The translations under genes were made by a program, and so were the position numbers. Positions 34,153 to 53,763 of a stretch of 64,000 bases of DNA are shown here, piece after piece (position 1 is the stretch's first letter; each line of letters begins with the position of its first letter). The stretch comes from Girardinichthys multiradiatus. Taxonomy: Eukaryota > Chordata > Actinopteri > Cyprinodontiformes > Goodeidae. The stretch is taken from the NCBI RefSeq assembly GCF_021462225.1, contig NC_061811.1, forward strand, positions 22,346,663 through 22,410,662, written 5' to 3'. The notes under the pieces were generated by a model. It had not been told where the DNA came from, did no database searches, and was given only the letters and a program-made list of their open reading frames with translations.

Positions 34153-36443
34153 CCATTGTATTAAAATAGACAGTTTTTAACGGAGCTTAAATGTGCTTAT
34201 TTTGGAGCAGGGGCACCCTCTCGGCCCAAGCTGGTGTAAAACTGGATTCACTACAGTGACATTGGTGTTTCAGCAGTTTAAAGGTGATGGCAGGCTTGAG
34301 TCTTGGTTGTTCATGGTTGATCACTTAATATCCTGACCCCAAGGTTCCCAAGCAGTAGTATATGCACCAGTGGTGATAACTGGATGGCCTTTTGTACTAC
34401 TCTAAATGGAAAAAGAAAAATGCACCTCAATAAATTCATTTAACAAAGGAGATCGGTGAAAATTAATCAAAATGGCACTTTAATTAATTCTTAAATTATT
34501 CAAATAAAACCCTCCATATCAGAGGAAGGCATTCCAGGCGTCTCGAAGTGTGGCATGCCGACCTGGCAAGAGTGATACTAAACAGAATGGCCTATTTAAA
34601 TTTTTCCCCTATCAAGTACTCAAACGAGATTTTGGTACAAACCATTTGCAAAGCTAATTATCATCCCAAAATATTGTCTATTTAAAAGATGATTGCGGTG
34701 GATAATATTTAAAGAACCTTCAGTATAAATGTAACCAGATGGTAATAAACCAACAGCAAGTACTTGTAGCTACTTCTTTACCTCTAAAGCAGGAACTTGG
34801 ATCTGGGAATGACACCAAGCCCAACTTTAGTATATTCCAGTGGAAAACTGGAAAAGCAGTAGGACGTGCTACATGCTGTGTTCAATAACAAGCTAACTAC
34901 TATTGGCAATACAAGTTAATAACAGTGTTTGTCTTTGCTTTTCACTCTGAAGCAACATGTTCAACAGTACTGTGTGTCTAGAAGACACATAAGACACAAA
35001 CCCTGAGAAGTGCAAATAAACAGTTTACTGCTGCAGCTATCAGTATATTTTAAAGACACAGCGGCCATTTTAGATTTTGAGCTTAGGGGTGAGAAATTTC
35101 TAGCTTTCCACTTGGAGTTTTGACTTCAATGGACTTTTAGTCTGTTTTTGGATATCGGAAGTTGGAAATAACGAGGGCACCAATGTGATGCACAATTAAA
35201 CCACATCCTTTGGCAAAAAATACAGAGCCAATGGATAACAACTGTATTTTATTTTACTCCTTTTTGCCTAATAGAAAAAAACAAGAAACTAAAACAGTCA
35301 GAGTCCTGTTGTTATCCTTTTTTAAAATGTCAAATACTCTGGTGATATTTGAAAACCGTAGTTTTTACTAAGATTGTACTTGTTATAAAAGCTTAAGATC
35401 CAATATGCTGATCAGTTTCTGTTCTTCTAGGGACGCAGCTGGGTTATGCTCCAGATTTTGACCTAGTAGTGACATATAGTTACCCCTCTTAGATCTTGTG
35501 TGAGTTCCTCAGACTTTCCTCATTGTTCTTCTGAGGTTTGGCCAGTTCAATGAGTGCTGTCAAGTAAATCTTTTCTAAACTGTCATAGAGAAACTATCAG
35601 GTGCAGTCAATATTATTTTTTTGCAAAGTTGATGCATGCAACAATCCCCATCTGGAAGATTTTAAACATTTTTTTGTCTTAGATCTACTTTAAAACTCAC
35701 AAGTCACAGATCTTAAATAAAAAACACCTACATCATTTTTAACCGCACAACGGGTTTGTCCCGGACATTTATTGCAGTTTTAATTTTTCCAGCATATTCA
35801 AATTCCAATATTTTCAAATGTTGTTAAGAGTAACTATGTTATTAATACCGCCCACTTTATAATATGACCAATGTCAATTTAAAATATTTACTCAGGTTTG
35901 TTTTGTGTAAAAAATTTACATCAACATTCGGCTCCACTACGGGTTATAATGTCTAGTTGCATCATGTGCAAAATACTGGTGTCACTACATTATTGAAAAC
36001 AATGAAAGAACAAGATATTATGTGCTAAAATGCATACAACTTGTCTCTGTAAGATGCTTGGATAAGTCCATATTTTAAGGTTGTTGATTTTTGCATGTCT
36101 TAATTTAAGTGCATTGATGTTTTTTTGCATAAACAGCCAGTAAAACCTACTGAAAAGACTTCCAGATATTCCAGAAAAATAAAAGGCCAGATGTCAAAGT
36201 CCCCTTCGGCACCATGATAGTACATCTTTGTATTGTCCTGTAACATTAGACTGTAAAACCACCATTTTACAGGTCAAAATGAAGCATTAGTCATTTACTA
36301 AAGACACACAATGGACATACAAGTAATAATGCTGGTGGTTTACATTCATGTATATTTTATGGTTCTTAACACAGTGTCTCAGCAGTAGGAGATTATGCAA
36401 AGTAAGACATGGCTTTCATTTTGTTTAGATCTTTGTCCCACAC
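34153..36443. other. AT-rich intergenic DNA between MTRES1 and TMEM151B
   Basis: No gene. Short stretches (about 34200-34400 and 35430-35590) resemble decayed Tc1-like copies, but no ends or frames can be defined. Confidence 0.4.
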
Positions 36444-36490
36444 CATGTCTAGATTTGTTGGTTCACAGAGAACCAACAAATCTAGACATG
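36444..36490. repeat. Perfect 20-bp inverted repeat with 7-base loop
   Basis: The arm at 36444-36463 (CATGTCTAGATTTG...) is perfectly complementary to 36471-36490; the loop is CACAGAG. The sequence TTGGTTCACAGAGAAC, which spans the arm end and loop, is repeated directly after the hairpin at 36491-36506. It lies 1.25 kb beyond the TMEM151B stop, so it could fall in a long 3'UTR. Confidence 0.95.
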
Positions 36491-37300
36491 TTGGTTCACA
36501 GAGAACACCCATCTGTTCAAATGTTCTGAAGGGTTATGGTAAGCCAGTCCTTTTTGTCCACCTGATTGATTTGTAGAACAAGTTGTCAGGTTCTGTCGTG
36601 GCAGTAAACAGCAGAAATAATATTTAACCCAAAAATATTGCATGCATAGTATATATGCATGCATGTTTTTGTTTAATGTGGGTGTTTCTAAAGTCTGTCT
36701 GATTGTATGAAGGTCGGAGTTATAACTGCTGAATATAGTTCTGCAAACTGTTGGTTCATGTTTAATTTTTTCCACACAACTTTTCTGTTTTGGCTTCTTC
36801 TTTGTTTAACAAATGATGACAGCAAGAAATCAGTTGTGTGTTTTTGTACATTTGAGGTTAGATTTAAATAACCTTAGAATCTGGTAAAGACCAGATCTTT
36901 TTTATTGTGTCCTTATATGTAAAATACTAGAACTGAAAGAGGGTGTACTTTCCTTTTACCATCACTGGCTCTCTCAGAAGCTGCTAAAAAGCACCAGCAG
37001 CAGAAAACCATAAATAACAATGGTATCAAGTTTGTTTAGATGGATCAATCAGTATGATTTTAATCTGAACAGTTTGTTGTGATTTGTATCTTTCCCTCAA
37101 AACAGAAGCTAAAATGAAACTTCAGTCTGTTGTCTGTGGGTGTAAAAGGCTTTCTGAAAAACCAAGGATGTTGCTGTACAAAATTAATTACAGCACTTTA
37201 GAAGACTGAGAAATGTTTAATCATAAAGTAATAACTTGTCCAGATGATTTTAGAGCTTTTTGTATTGATCAGTGTCTCCATGGTGATCATAAACATTTTG

Positions 37301-37306
37301 TTTATT
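37301..37306 (-). other. Candidate TMEM151B poly(A) signal
   Basis: Plus-strand TTTATT gives AATAAA on the minus strand about 450 bases past the TMEM151B stop. Another copy lies at 36901-36906. I cannot tell which is used. Confidence 0.35.
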
Positions 37307-37756
37307 GATATTCCTCGTTTGTGTTGTCATTTTTAGTGCTGTAATCACAAGTCTGTTGAAATCTGCTCTAATTTTATCCATCTCATTACTTCTGGATCAT
37401 TTGGTTTGCTGAAACATTGTGAGGAAAAATGAGCGATATTATCCCAACCGCCTTATGAGGTAACTGAAGCTTCAGGTTTCATATGCTCTGTTCAGATCTC
37501 CAAAGGTATGGTGATGATGTGCAGTGTAACAGTCTTTGTCTCCTTGGTTGTCATTGGAAGCTGATCTGATTTTGTTTTCCTGTTTCTTCTGCACCGGTGA
37601 ACCACTCTTATTGCTTTGGCAGTTCACATAGTCACAACTCAGGCAGTCCTTTCTGATATTATCACTTTTTCTGCCTTGTTTGCTCTCTCTGTTTCTGGTA
37701 TTGACAGTGAATGCATGCTACGGAGGCTTCACTAGGTTTTTTCAGTGGCCCTGCAT

Positions 37757-44793
<7,037 letters not shown>

Positions 44794-45240
44794 GGTGACC
44801 GATAACAATGCAAGACGTGGAGGGGGACCAAGGAGGGGTTTCACTACCTTTTATCTGCCTCTGCAGCGGCTCTCATCCCACACGAGCCGCTGCGTTGGAC
44901 CCGCGATCATCCGGGGACATTTCCGAGATGAGAGTCCAAAACAACAGCGTTCCTGCGGAGGCTGGGATGATGAGGAGGAGGCGGTGTTCCTGCAGCATCC
45001 TGCCAGAGCCCTACCTCAACTGTCAGTGCCGCAGTGACATGATGGGAGATGATGCCGGATTAGCTGGTCGTCATTACGAACGGATGGTGGCCTGCCCCTC
45101 GGGGCCCGCTCTGGATCCACCTTGCAGCGGGGAAACCGGGCGTGGGTCCACTGTCCACGGTGCTGACTGTCTGACTGAGGCAGGTGGGATGCTGTTGCAT
45201 AAATCCGCGACCCTAAAGGGAAAGTCCAACCTCATGCTGA
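44794..45240 (-). promoter_or_regulatory. CpG-rich TMEM151B promoter region
   Basis: Directly upstream (minus-strand sense) of the TMEM151B ATG, the DNA is GC-rich with frequent CpG, for example GCCGCTGCGTTGGACCCGCG near 44887. It contrasts sharply with the AT-rich flanks. The long plus-strand ORFs here follow from low stop density. No TATA box was located. Confidence 0.6.
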
Positions 45241-45265
45241 CTGATCCAGTTTGGTTCGTTATTAC

Positions 45266-45730
45266 AGGTGTATCTCAAAAAAAAAAAAAAAAAAATAGAA
45301 TATATTCGAAAAGCCTTTTTCAGTAATTCAATTTAAAAAGTTGAACTCACATTAAATGGATTTACTACAAAGACTGATATATGTAGAGCATTTATTTCGG
45401 TTAATTTTCATGATTATAGCTTATAATTAATAAAAACAAAACAAAAAATCTGAAAATTATCAACTTGAATATGAGCTACATTCAAACCTTCAATGTAATA
45501 TAACAAAAGGCCAATTAGAAAAATGACTTTTTATACCGAACATTTTAGCCCACAACATTATAGGAGAACATGCTGACTTGACATTTGTCTAACAGGCATC
45601 TTTCACAAGGAGGGTAAGCCACCAAAGGTTATTCACAGTGCTGTGTGCAAGCATGTTATTGAAAAATTGAGTGGAAGGAAAAGATTTAATAAGGGGACCC
45701 GATCAAGCAGGGAAAAATTTGGTTTTGTGG
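45266..45730 (+). mobile_element. Tc1-like transposon fragment (family F) upstream of TMEM151B
   Basis: Begins ACAGGTGTATCTCAAAA with a 20-base A run and continues AGAATATATTCGAAAAGCC, a left end seen in a common fish Tc1 family. AAGGAGGGTAAGCCACCAAA near 45608 belongs to its transposase region. The right half is missing. Confidence 0.6.
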
Positions 45731-45734
45731 TTTG

Positions 45735-46160
45735 GGTTTTGTCACAAATTGTGTTCTAGTTGGTTGACTCTTTTGTTTTCTTTTTTTAACCTGTGTTCTG
45801 TAGTTTCATGCATTGGTTAAAAGATTTTAGTTGTAGTCTTTAGTTTTTCATTGAGTTTTTAGTCATTAGTCATTTTCCCTCAGCTCCCGACTTTGCATCC
45901 CCACTTAGTTGCAGTGCATCCAGTGAAGTGGAATCTGATTTATCAGATTCCTCAACAATCTTGAGCTTGTGGGATTTCTTTCACTCCTCATTGGATTGGA
46001 GTCTTTCAGCTGTACACCCTTGGTTCAAGATACCCCCTGAGTCTTTCCCCTCAGGGTTTCAGGGTTTTTTGCCATTAAACGTTTTTTTGTTTCTACTCTA
46101 CCTGCCTGCTTGTCTGGATTTGGGTTGTCCCAAAAAAATCTGGTCATAACCACAGCCTTG
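45735..46160. repeat. LTR-like fragment, low certainty
   Basis: T-rich sequence with TAGTTTTTCATTGAGTTTTT and a late CTACCTGCCTGCTTGTCTGG, resembling LTR tails of fish retroelements. No partner LTR or coding part is adjacent, so it could be a solo LTR or simply T-rich DNA. Confidence 0.3.
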
Positions 46161-47590
46161 GGAGGATTGTCAAGCAAAGCCCATTTGTGTCATTTGTGTG
46201 ATTGACACCCTTTTAATTATATAATTTACTGGGATACCCTTGTATCTTCCTGTACTCAGCTTCCTATACTTCATTGTGGTTGTTGGAGAAATCCTGTCAA
46301 GGCTGTCACTGCAGATCTCATCAATGTTCTTCTGGTTTCCCTCCTATTACAACCTGTTAGATTCCTTTGACACATCCATCATCTCCTACTCTGGAAAGAA
46401 ACTATAAAGGAAACAATAATCCAGCCAGCATTCACCACCACCGGTTAATCTCAGACTATGTGGATCAGACGCCCCTTCCCTTGAACACCATCACCGCCTC
46501 CAATAGTAAGAACCTCTCTCCATCCATTTTACAACATTATTGATAATTTCCAATCTCAGGCAATAACCACTTACCTCTCATCCTCAGTGCCAGTCTTTAC
46601 CTCCACCACAAACGGGGAAGAATCCTCCCACTGCACAATAGTTTTAATAAAAATTACAAGCTTGTGTGCCTGTGACTGCTGCCAACGCTAGAGTCTAAAC
46701 ATACACTAAACCTGCATGACAAAACTAGAAATATTTAAAAACCCACAACATAAAGAAAAATAGAAAAATTAAAAGTGAATAATCTAAATAGCAATTCATC
46801 ATTTCCACAGCTTGAAGCAGACATTTGTGAAGCAGTCTGGTGGTTCTGCTTTTGAAGCTGCAGCATTGTTTGCCACATTGCAGCAGTTTAAAAAGTAGAA
46901 AGTGGTAGGAGTCTCTCACAGTGCTTAATGCTCTCTCCTGCAGCGGCTCTGAATCAGATCCTGGAGAGAGGGATGAGACACTCCATCAACCCTCCCCAAA
47001 TGTTCCTCCGCAGGGCTCTCTTTATCAGCCATACTGTACCTGGAGTCAAGGGCAGACTAAAACTAAAAAATGAGCCCTGGACTCTCTCTTGAATAGGCCC
47101 ACTAACCGCTACCAACAAAGTTACCCTGATTTCTGCTTTTCCACAATATGAAACAGTTTGCCTACAAAAAGAAAAAGCTGCATGAGGGATGAATCAATGT
47201 TGTGTCAAAATTGAAGTGATCTTTGAATTGGATCTTAAGGTTTTTTATTACAAGTAATCTGTCATAAAGACGCAATCAGTTCTCTCCTAATGTTTTATAG
47301 CACACACGTCACAATATACTGTCATTGTTGGGTGCAAAGACTGGAAGTAAAAACAATGTCTAAAAAAAGCTTTAACAGCTTCAGCTTGGAAACAAAATAA
47401 ACTCAGGATTTAGAAGAAAATATAAAAAAAAATAAACAGCACTCTTCTTTTTACGTTTGCATTTTTTAAAAGCCTTTCCCTAATCATCTTCATTTTATGG
47501 ATTTTAACAAAAGAAAAAAATAAGTAAATAAGCTGAATCCTGGAACTCTCAGCATTAGGTTTGTTTTATTTCTGCTTCCCTCCGTTGTTT
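46161..47590. other. Intergenic stretch with one GC-balanced island
   Basis: Mostly AT-rich with no gene. The segment 46925-47090 has CTGCAGCGGCTCTGAATCAG and ATCAACCCTCCCCAAATG and is neither repeat-like nor obviously coding. It could be a regulatory or conserved non-coding element. Confidence 0.35.
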
Positions 47591-49290
47591 AGAGTGCTCT
47601 TCAGAAAGTATTAATTTAAACCTTTTCTCATTTTGACACTGCACAACCTCAAACTTCAATTTATTTTACAGTAATTAAATGTGAAAGGCCAACACAACGT
47701 ATTTGTAAAGAAAGAAAATATGTTCAAAGGTTTTCAAAATACATATTTGTAAAAAAGTGTCATGCATTTGTATTGAGGCCCCTTTGCTCTGATACCCTGA
47801 ATAAAATGTGAAATTATACTTAAGATATAAACTAACCTAACGGTTTAATTAAACTGTGTGTTCCAGTGCTAAAACAGTTAGAAAATATTTTTTTAAATCC
47901 TTTGTCAAATCCAAAGTATCAGAAAAACAACAAAAACTAATATCTGTGGAACTCCTGTTAGTCACTATATCAAGGCTCCTCCAATGACTTTGCATTACAA
48001 CGACTCTTCAAAAGCCACATAATTAGTAAATAAACTGGCAGGCTGGTCAAGAACAACATCAATCAAAGAAGCAGCCACAAGGCCCAAAGTAAATCTCTGG
48101 AGGAGCTGCATAAATCCACAGCTCAGGTAAAAGAATCTTTTTACAGAATAGTGACAAAACAAAAGACACGGTTATAAGAAAGCTATAAGAAGTCCAGTTT
48201 GCAGCTTGCCACAAGCCATGTAGGGGAGAAAGCAAATATGTGGACAAAGGTGCTTTGGTCAGATGAGATAAAAAATGTTGTTACCTTTGTTGCCATTAGA
48301 CAACTAACACTGCACTTCGTCCTGCACATCATCTCCTCAGTAAAACTAGGTTGGGGCGGCAGGTCAGAGTTAATGGAATATTGAATGGAGTTAAATACAA
48401 GGAAACCTGTTACAGGCTGCAAAAGACTTCACATTACAGCAGGACAATGTTGAGTTTAAAAACTGTGTGCTTGATGATTTGAAACAGACCACAAACTACC
48501 TCTCTACATCAAGGATTAAATGAAGCTCAGGGTTTGGTTGTACGAGAACCCTATCTTCATTCAGCCCACTACACATGCTAAAGGATACACGACATCCTGA
48601 AGAGAAGGCGATGGTCAAACAGTACATCCTTGCTTTATACAATAGATAACATGTGAATAGATAACATGTGACAAAATTACAATGAATGGATTAAGAAGGA
48701 GAGGTGGAATCCATGGGTGAAGCTGATTGGTTGCCTGTGAGATGTGGAATGTGGAGCCTGTCTGAGCCTCCTTCTTAGGGGTCAAGTATCACAGCCCCAA
48801 CTAATCTTGATCCCACCTGGTCAGTCCGTACTGTTCCTCAGATAAATGTGGGCGCTCAGAACTTGAGTCACAGTAAGTACCTATCCATTTAGGCCAATTA
48901 ATGCCATACACAGTGCAGATGGGTGCAGTGTTTATCTCCTAAGCCAACAGTCATCTCACTCCAAGCATTTACACACCCCCCCTTACAAGACAGATATGTT
49001 TTCCACCTTAATAATAACAACTCTAAACATACAGTCTGAATGTTTTAGATCAGAGTATGTTTATGTGTTACAATTACCTATTTAAAATCAAAACTTAAAT
49101 CCTATTTGGAACTTGTGGCAGGAGCCAAAAATTGATGTCCACAGATGCTCTCCATCCATTCTGACTGTGCTTTTAATGATTTGTCATATTGGAACTTTGT
49201 CTATATTATCATAGAGGCTACAAATATATGGAGGACAACTAAAGGCTGCATGAGTACATTTTTTTACATTTTTCAAATAAAGCAAAAAAA
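47591..49290 (+). mobile_element. Decayed Tc1-like transposon (family A) with an internal insertion
   Basis: Left inverted repeat from about 47591 (GTGCTCTTCAGAAAGTATTA). Transposase relics run 48060-48460 (TTTGGTCAGATGAGAT near 48254 is the first catalytic region; TACAGCAGGACAATG near 48436 the second) and resume near 49020 with CTCTAAACATACAGTCTGAA and GATGCTCTCCATCCATTCTG. About 550 bases of unrelated DNA (roughly 48465-49010) separate sequences that are contiguous in the family. Confidence 0.65.
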
Positions 49291-50257
49291 AAAAAAGAAA
49301 TGCAACTTTGATTGTTGCAAAATGTCTTCCAGGTAGCCCCACTAGTTTTTCAAACAAATTTTGACCAGCATTGCAATGAATGCAATGCCTTTTTTAATTT
49401 TCTTATTAAAAATTATTAAAATGAATGGTGAGAAACCTCATCTTCTCACTCTTTTATTCCTTTGTACCCAACTGTAATTGTTGCTCACACAAAAATGCAT
49501 TTCTAGGATGGACCAATTGACAACATCGGTTTACAAGGGTTACATGGGTATGTTTTTTAAAAAATTCCCAACCCAATCCAGTGAAAATTTCAAAAAGACT
49601 TAAAGAAATTATCACATTCATCCAGTATAATTACAAAATGTTTACAAAATAATTTCAGAGATCAGCTATATCCTTAGTGACAAAGTCTCATGACTTTCTG
49701 AGTAACGTTCAATTTACCTTTTATAAAAAAAACATAATAAAATACAAAAAGTCTTTCCTGAAACTCCTTCGATGTTTCTGAGCAATTACAAATCTCTTTA
49801 CTTAAAAAACATCAGGTCAAACGGATTTGTTGAATGCAATTAATTATGAGTTGGACCTGTTTTCTATGTATAATGCCCTGAGATGACTTTCAATATAAAC
49901 TAGCATTTTATAAGTAAACCGAACAACATGAAACATTTTAATCAGCAGCAGGGTCTAAAGTTTTTAGGAATATCGTAACATTTTGTTAGAAATAATTTAT
50001 AATACATTTTCATGTCCAGTTTTTTAAAATACAGAATATGTGGATTATGCACACAACTTCCATAAACTAACATGTGTGGAAACTATTATGATGAATTATT
50101 ATGATTGACCAACATTAATATTATTAACATAATAACGCATCAAGCAGTTCAGACGGTAGTATTTGAATTATTTGTTGAACTCTTTGTTCAACAAATGTCT
50201 TTTTTAGGTATGAAGTCAAACAGCTGAGATAGCATTAATAATAAGTTGGTTTGATAT
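49291..50257. other. AT-rich intergenic DNA, no gene seen
   Basis: Low-complexity AT-rich sequence. Around 50160-50200, ATTTGTTGAACTCTTTGTTC is followed by AACAAATG, a small imperfect inverted repeat. Confidence 0.4.
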
Positions 50258-51280
50258 ACAGTCATGGTAAAAAAGAAAGTACAGTCCCTTTTAATTAAGG
50301 ATTGGGATGTAATAAAAATGATGTGCCCTTAAACAGGTTCTAACATTAGTTAAATGAACTTCAGTTAACAAAACACAACTGTTATTTAACAAATAAAGAT
50401 GAACCCAAAATGGTAAAGCTGTGTGTTAAAACAAAAACAACTAAGTACACCCTTACTACTTTCATAGGTTTCAGGAGGAAAAGTAGTAGTCAGGTGCTGC
50501 TAATCAGCAGTGACCATCACTATCAATGCAGAAATTTTGTCAGTGTGCTGACCTGGAGTACACAGGTGTTTGTTAAAACAATGCCAAAGTGAAAAGACAT
50601 CAGAAATGACCTGAGAGGAGCAGCAATTGCTGCCCGTGTATCTGGGAAAGAAGATTATTATTGTCTCTAGGAAGACTATGGCGATGAATGAAGCACATAA
50701 CCTCTGGAACAATATCCTTTGTACAAATGAGACCAAAGTGGAGATGTTTGGCCATAATGGACAGAACCACATTTGGCGAAAACCAAACACAGAATATCGG
50801 CTCAAGCACCTTATGCCAACTGCCAATCACTGTGGTGGGGGATAGAGTATTTGGACTTGTTTTGCAACCACAGGATCTTGGCACCTTCCTGTCAACCATG
50901 AATTCTTCTGTATAGTGAAGTAATCTAGAGTCAAATGTAAAGCCACCTGTCCGACAGTTGAACCTTGGACCAAAATGGGTCATCAGCGGAACAATGAGCA
51001 GCACCAGACTGGTTCAACCAAGAACAATCAACGTCCACCCTGTGATGGGATCTTAAGAGGTGCAGGAAGTAATGAAAACCAACATTGTGAAAAAAGAATT
51101 GGCCAAAATTTTTCCACAGTGATATGAGAATGCAGCTCTTTGATGGTGTGTACTTATTTTTTTTTACAAACAGCTTTTCCATTTTTGATGATAAATGAAA
51201 TAAAATAAAATAGTGATAGTGTGGTATCTCTTCTGTGTTCTTGTGCACTGGAGGTTAAATGTATGTAATCAAGCAATTAG
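50258..51280 (+). mobile_element. Decayed Tc1-like transposon (family G)
   Basis: Left end ACAGTCATGGTAAAAAAGAA near 50260, and AAAGTACAG/GTGTACTT-type terminal phrases at both sides. The plus-strand translation around 50690-50840 has NETKVEMFGHNGQNHIWR, a Tc1 transposase catalytic-region phrase in which the Asp position reads Asn. The frame is broken in several places. Confidence 0.65.
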
Positions 51281-51592
51281 AAACTGATGAAGACCAGATA
51301 GACCTTAGAAATGAAAACTGGTGTACTTATTAAGTTCACTGTACTAATTTATCCCATCTTGTTTGACGGACTATACCAGGGATAATATTCCACAATAATC
51401 AGCAAAGAATTGCTTCTTTTATTGTATCAGTGGTGATAAGAGAAGTCCCTAAGAAGTGTCACTCCTTTTCCCAGGGCCTCCTTCTCTGATGACGACCCTT
51501 TAATGAAAACAAAGGTAATAATTTCTATATGGAGTTATATATACCAAACTTGAAGGCACAAATAAAGTTCACGTAGTGTTGGACCAACTTAC

Positions 51593-51997
51593 AGAGTACA
51601 TATTAGAGAGGCTGTTGAAAAGCACTTGGCCTGCGCTCACTTTGTTCCTCACCCCTCGGATGGTCCCGTTCTTACTGCAGATGTTGACCCTCTTGTTGCT
51701 GAACAGCATCTCCCTCTTGACACTGGCATACAGAAGCAGGTCGTCTGATTCACAGCCGTTCTCGTCCACGGCAGCCTCCAAGCCGTTCAGGTGCCTATTG
51801 GCCTCACTGGTGGGTGGCAGACTTACCTGGTCTGCATCCACACTGCCAGTGCCGTCCGAGTCTGCAGAGTCAGAAACCGAGCCGCACCAGGTCCTCTCAT
51901 CCTTGAACACCTCGGCCAGGACTCGGCCACTGTTGGCAGATGCGACTCTGAACCGGACCGTTTTCCCAGCCTTTTCTTTCAGCTTTGGCCCATCCAT
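51593..51997 (-). CDS. GRXCR1: GRXCR1-like first coding exon (glutaredoxin domain-containing cysteine-rich protein 1)
   Basis: Minus-strand ORF of 135 codons from ATG 51997-51995 to a consensus donor (TACTCT|GTAAGT, exon end 51593), phase 0. The start KTVRFRVASANSGRVLAEV and the end KRVNICSKNGTIRGVRNKVS then AGQVLFNSL match the N-terminal part of GRXCR1, a protein of hair-cell stereocilia linked to hearing loss in human. This exon precedes the glutaredoxin and Cys-rich domains. I looked for those exons (family phrases VVIYTTC, LDERCRR, FIDGHYLGG, ECPSCGGFG) at lower coordinates and found none. Either the introns are very long and enclose TMEM151B, or the locus is broken. The clean frame and donor argue against an old pseudogene. 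Confidence 0.8.
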
Positions 51998-52589
51998 TGA
52001 AACCCAGGAAAAAAGTCACATGGATCGCTCCCCATTCAGACAAACCAGAGTGGCCCTTTCAGCCCAAGTAATCTGTGGTCCATACATTTATCCAGCTGCA
52101 GAATCCTCACAGGGGGTTCAAAGGCACTGAAAATACCCCAAGCGCACAACTTCTATGCTCCCAAATGCTCAATAATAGATGTGCCTGTGTCATGGTAACA
52201 GCTAAAATGGGCAGACCGTAAACTGATATGATCGTGTTCAATAATTTATCAAGGTTAGCACGCACCTTGTGTCTGATCCTTTATGGTCTGATAACTTACA
52301 AAGTCAGGGGTAAACACCAGGTGGTCTTAGTTGATCTTTTCAGCAACGTTCGGGATGCTTGCCTGAATTTAAATTAGTGTTCTTAATTTTTTACACTCAA
52401 ATAACAAATAACCTCAGCAGTTACTATAGCCACTAGCAAGAAAGTAAATCATACCAGACATTAACACTCTGCTTCTGTCGAAGAAAAACATTAAGCACAG
52501 AACACACTAGAAATCTGCAAGAAGTACAAACATGGACAGCAGAGGACTGGAGTTAATTTATTTTCTCTGATGAATCCTTCTTCTGATCA
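51998..52589. other. Upstream flank of the GRXCR1-like exon
   Basis: No gene. Presumably the 5' flank or 5'UTR of the minus-strand exon. Nothing repeat-like was recognised. Confidence 0.4.
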
Positions 52590-53330
52590 TTTGGTTAGAT
52601 CTGGAAGATTGTTTGTCCAGAGAAGAACAAGTGGGAGCTACCATGAATGGTGCCTCCAAAAAAGCATCCTGATAGAATCCATGTATGGTGTCACTTCTCA
52701 TCCAAGGGAGTGGACTTCCTCCCATTTCTGCCTAAGAAAAATGTAATGACTAAAAAGTCAAGATCAAAATGTCCTCAAAAAGCAGCTTCTTCCATCAGTT
52801 CAGGAACTGTTTGGAGATTATCTCTGTATTTTCTAGCATAATGGAGCACTGTTTCACAACACAGAAGTTACTGAGATGCTCATAGGTGAACAAATTATAT
52901 ATTTAAACCTCAGATCTGAACCCTGTTGAGAAACTGTGCTCAGTTTTCAGAAATCACTTTAAGGAACAGATGCAAACAAACTGCAATCCACTTAAACCAC
53001 TAGGGAGACAAGAATAGGTCATCATCAGTCAGGGTTATTTACTTCTGACACAGTTTTGGTGGCATCAAAAGGTCCTTCAAAGAGCAACATCTTCCAATAG
53101 TCCAGGAACAGTTGGGTGATTACCTATGTCAAAAGTCAAAATTATACCAAACTCGCTTAAATCTTTGCACAATTTTGGACCAGGAAACTCCCTAGATCTA
53201 AACTTCTCTGAGTGAATATGGTCAGATTTCAAAAGGCAGTTGGAGAAACAGAAGCCAACCAGCTGTGAACAGCTCCAAGCATTAGAAGACAAGAATAGGT
53301 GATCATCAGTCAGAATTTGGTCCGTTAGTT
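52590..53330. repeat. Two tandem decayed transposon remnants
   Basis: GACAAGAATAGGTCATCATC near 53008 and GACAAGAATAGGTGATCATC near 53288 mark two partial copies of one unit in the same orientation. The first also matches 12296-12420. No frame or ends remain; probably Tc1-like. Confidence 0.5.
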
Positions 53331-53763
53331 GATATCAAGCATATCAGGCTGAATAATAGAAGATACAAAAAAGTATTAACGCTGGAAATATTGACTCTGC
53401 ACACAAATCAGACTTGTTTTCCAAAGTTATGAAATTTTTCTTCAGTGTGGAAATATATAGAACATAAGAATGAAGCAACCAAACACAGCATAGAATCGCT
53501 GCAAAAACGTCTGGACACGACTAAACACAGAATGGGCATAACATTATGACCACCATAATAATTGTAATATTGTGTAAGTTCCCTTTTTGCTACCAAAAAA
53601 AGCCCTCACCAGTTAAAACATGGACTCCAGTAGACCCTTGAACGCTTCCTGAAGTTTTTTAGCTTAGTGGTGGGGCCCTTAACCCTCTGACAGAGGCCAC
53701 AGCCATCGGGAAAAATCTTTTCCATGGTGTAGTCCTACATGGTCTGCAGCAATGCTTAGGTAG

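Noticed and set aside
51576..52130. 184-codon plus-strand ORF
   Set aside because: Antisense shadow of the GRXCR1-like exon, with no family resemblance of its own.
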